Source: Oscillospiraceae bacterium (GTDB lineage Bacteria; Bacillota; Clostridia; Oscillospirales; Ruminococcaceae). Taken from it: 7,308 bases of DNA. The stretch spans positions 1 through 7,308 of the forward strand of contig CADBXQ010000036.1 in the NCBI GenBank assembly GCA_902798675.1, read 5' to 3'. A program made the position numbers and the translations under genes. The notes under the pieces were generated by a model. The model saw only the letters and a list, made by a program, of their open reading frames with translations. It was not told the origin of the DNA and ran no database searches. Positions 6,842-7,308 of this stretch are shown in pieces; the stretch's first letter is position 1; the number at the start of each line of letters is the position of its first letter.

Positions 6842-7237
6842 CTATACCCAATTTTTAACGTCTGATTTTGAGCAATTCACTTTAAAGCCAAATATTTCAA
6901 GGCCGTCTAAAATTTTCGCCCCGATGCAAAGCTCTTGCAGCTGCTGCGGAACTTGCGATATTCCCGATCCTTCATGAGTCACAAATGGTTTTACAATTTT
7001 CCCTTCAAAATTCAAACTTTGCGGCGCTGTGGACAATTCTTCCGGCATCTTGCCCCAATAAATCGGCGCGCCAATATATATAACCTCATATTTTGAAATG
7101 TCCGGAGCCTTTTGCTTTATTGGGGCGTTGTGAATCTTGAGCCTTTGTTTGGCCTGGTCAATGCATATCATATATTTTTCTGAATATTTCACAAGCGGCT
7201 CAACTTTAAACATATCCGCGCCACTGAATTCTTTTTT
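6842..7237 (-). pseudogene. Flavodoxin-like protein, N-terminally truncated remnant
   Basis: The minus-strand frame is open from 7237, just after an in-frame TGA (7238-7240), and contains an ATG at 7213 that would give 123 residues. The protein reads as the middle and end of a flavodoxin of the type with GADMFKVEPLVKY, then YEVIYIGAPIYWGKMP (the second FMN loop region), then FEGKIVKPFVTHEGSG and a normal C-terminus. Intact members begin with a strand such as KILVVYFS and a T/S-x-T-G-x-T loop that binds the FMN phosphate, about 30 residues before GADMF. That part is absent. No good ribosome binding site precedes the ATG. Such proteins normally carry electrons or act as small quinone or nitro reductases; without the phosphate loop FMN binding is doubtful. 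I read it as a decayed gene. An alternative is a sequencing or assembly error near the A7 run at about 7232-7238. Confidence 0.65.
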
Positions 7238-7308
7238 TCATAATATACGCAAATTTTTATTCTTTATTGAAGCCTGAGCCGCAGCAAGCCTTGCGATCGG
7301 AACACGGA
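7238..7308 (-). other. Right-edge sequence upstream of the flavodoxin remnant
   Basis: These 71 bases cannot be assigned to a gene. In a different minus-strand frame from the flavodoxin remnant, 7240-7260 reads IKICVYY, which resembles the first beta strand of a flavodoxin, but no ATG, GTG or TTG precedes it after the TAA at 7264-7266. The more GC-rich 7267-7308 is open in all three minus-strand frames and may be the end of a neighbouring gene cut by the window. Confidence 0.35.

Noticed and set aside
7238..7240. TGA read as tryptophan, extending the flavodoxin frame upstream
   Set aside because: TGA ends nrdD, nrdG and the ATPase at the expected family lengths, tryptophan is encoded by TGG, and the residues upstream of this TGA do not give a flavodoxin N-terminus in that frame.
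1..7308. CRISPR array, insertion sequence, tRNA or rRNA gene
   Set aside because: No spaced direct repeats, no transposase-like frame with terminal repeats and no cloverleaf or rRNA segment could be recognised in the window.

Overview
This AT-rich window looks like an ordinary chromosomal segment of an anaerobic, low-GC Gram-positive bacterium, probably of Clostridia type. The pointers are an oxygen-sensitive class III ribonucleotide reductase with its activase, purine-rich Shine-Dalgarno sequences, TTGACA/TATAAT-type promoters, an NrdR-type operator, and a substrate-binding protein fused to its permease, an arrangement common in Firmicutes. TGA acts as a normal stop in several genes, so the genetic code is standard. 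I cannot name the species.

Layout. Positions 1 to about 4110 are all on the minus strand. Read in transcription order they are nrdD (anaerobic ribonucleoside-triphosphate reductase), nrdG 18 bases later (its radical-SAM activase), and then, after a 91-base gap, a MATE-family efflux transporter that runs off the left edge a few residues from its expected end. Positions 4110 to 4613 form a divergent intergenic region rich in signals: a minus-strand promoter for nrdD, a near-consensus NrdR box in the nrdD leader, two perfect-arm dyads, a terminator-like hairpin with a T-tract, an 11-base tandem repeat, and a strong plus-strand promoter. From 4614 to 6822 on the plus strand lie two overlapping genes for a polar amino-acid ABC importer: a fused binding protein and permease, then the ATPase. 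Convergent to them at the right edge is a flavodoxin-like remnant that lacks its FMN phosphate-binding N-terminus.

How the genes work together. NrdG uses S-adenosylmethionine and an iron-sulfur cluster to place a glycyl radical on NrdD, which then makes dNTPs without oxygen. The NrdR box suggests this pair is repressed when dNTP or ATP status is adequate. The importer genes form a self-contained two-gene unit, since fusion supplies the receptor and the membrane domain in one chain. The MATE pump and the flavodoxin fragment have no evident functional tie to the others.

I found no convincing new biological system. The parts most worth a second look are the structured 500-base divergent region and the decayed flavodoxin gene.
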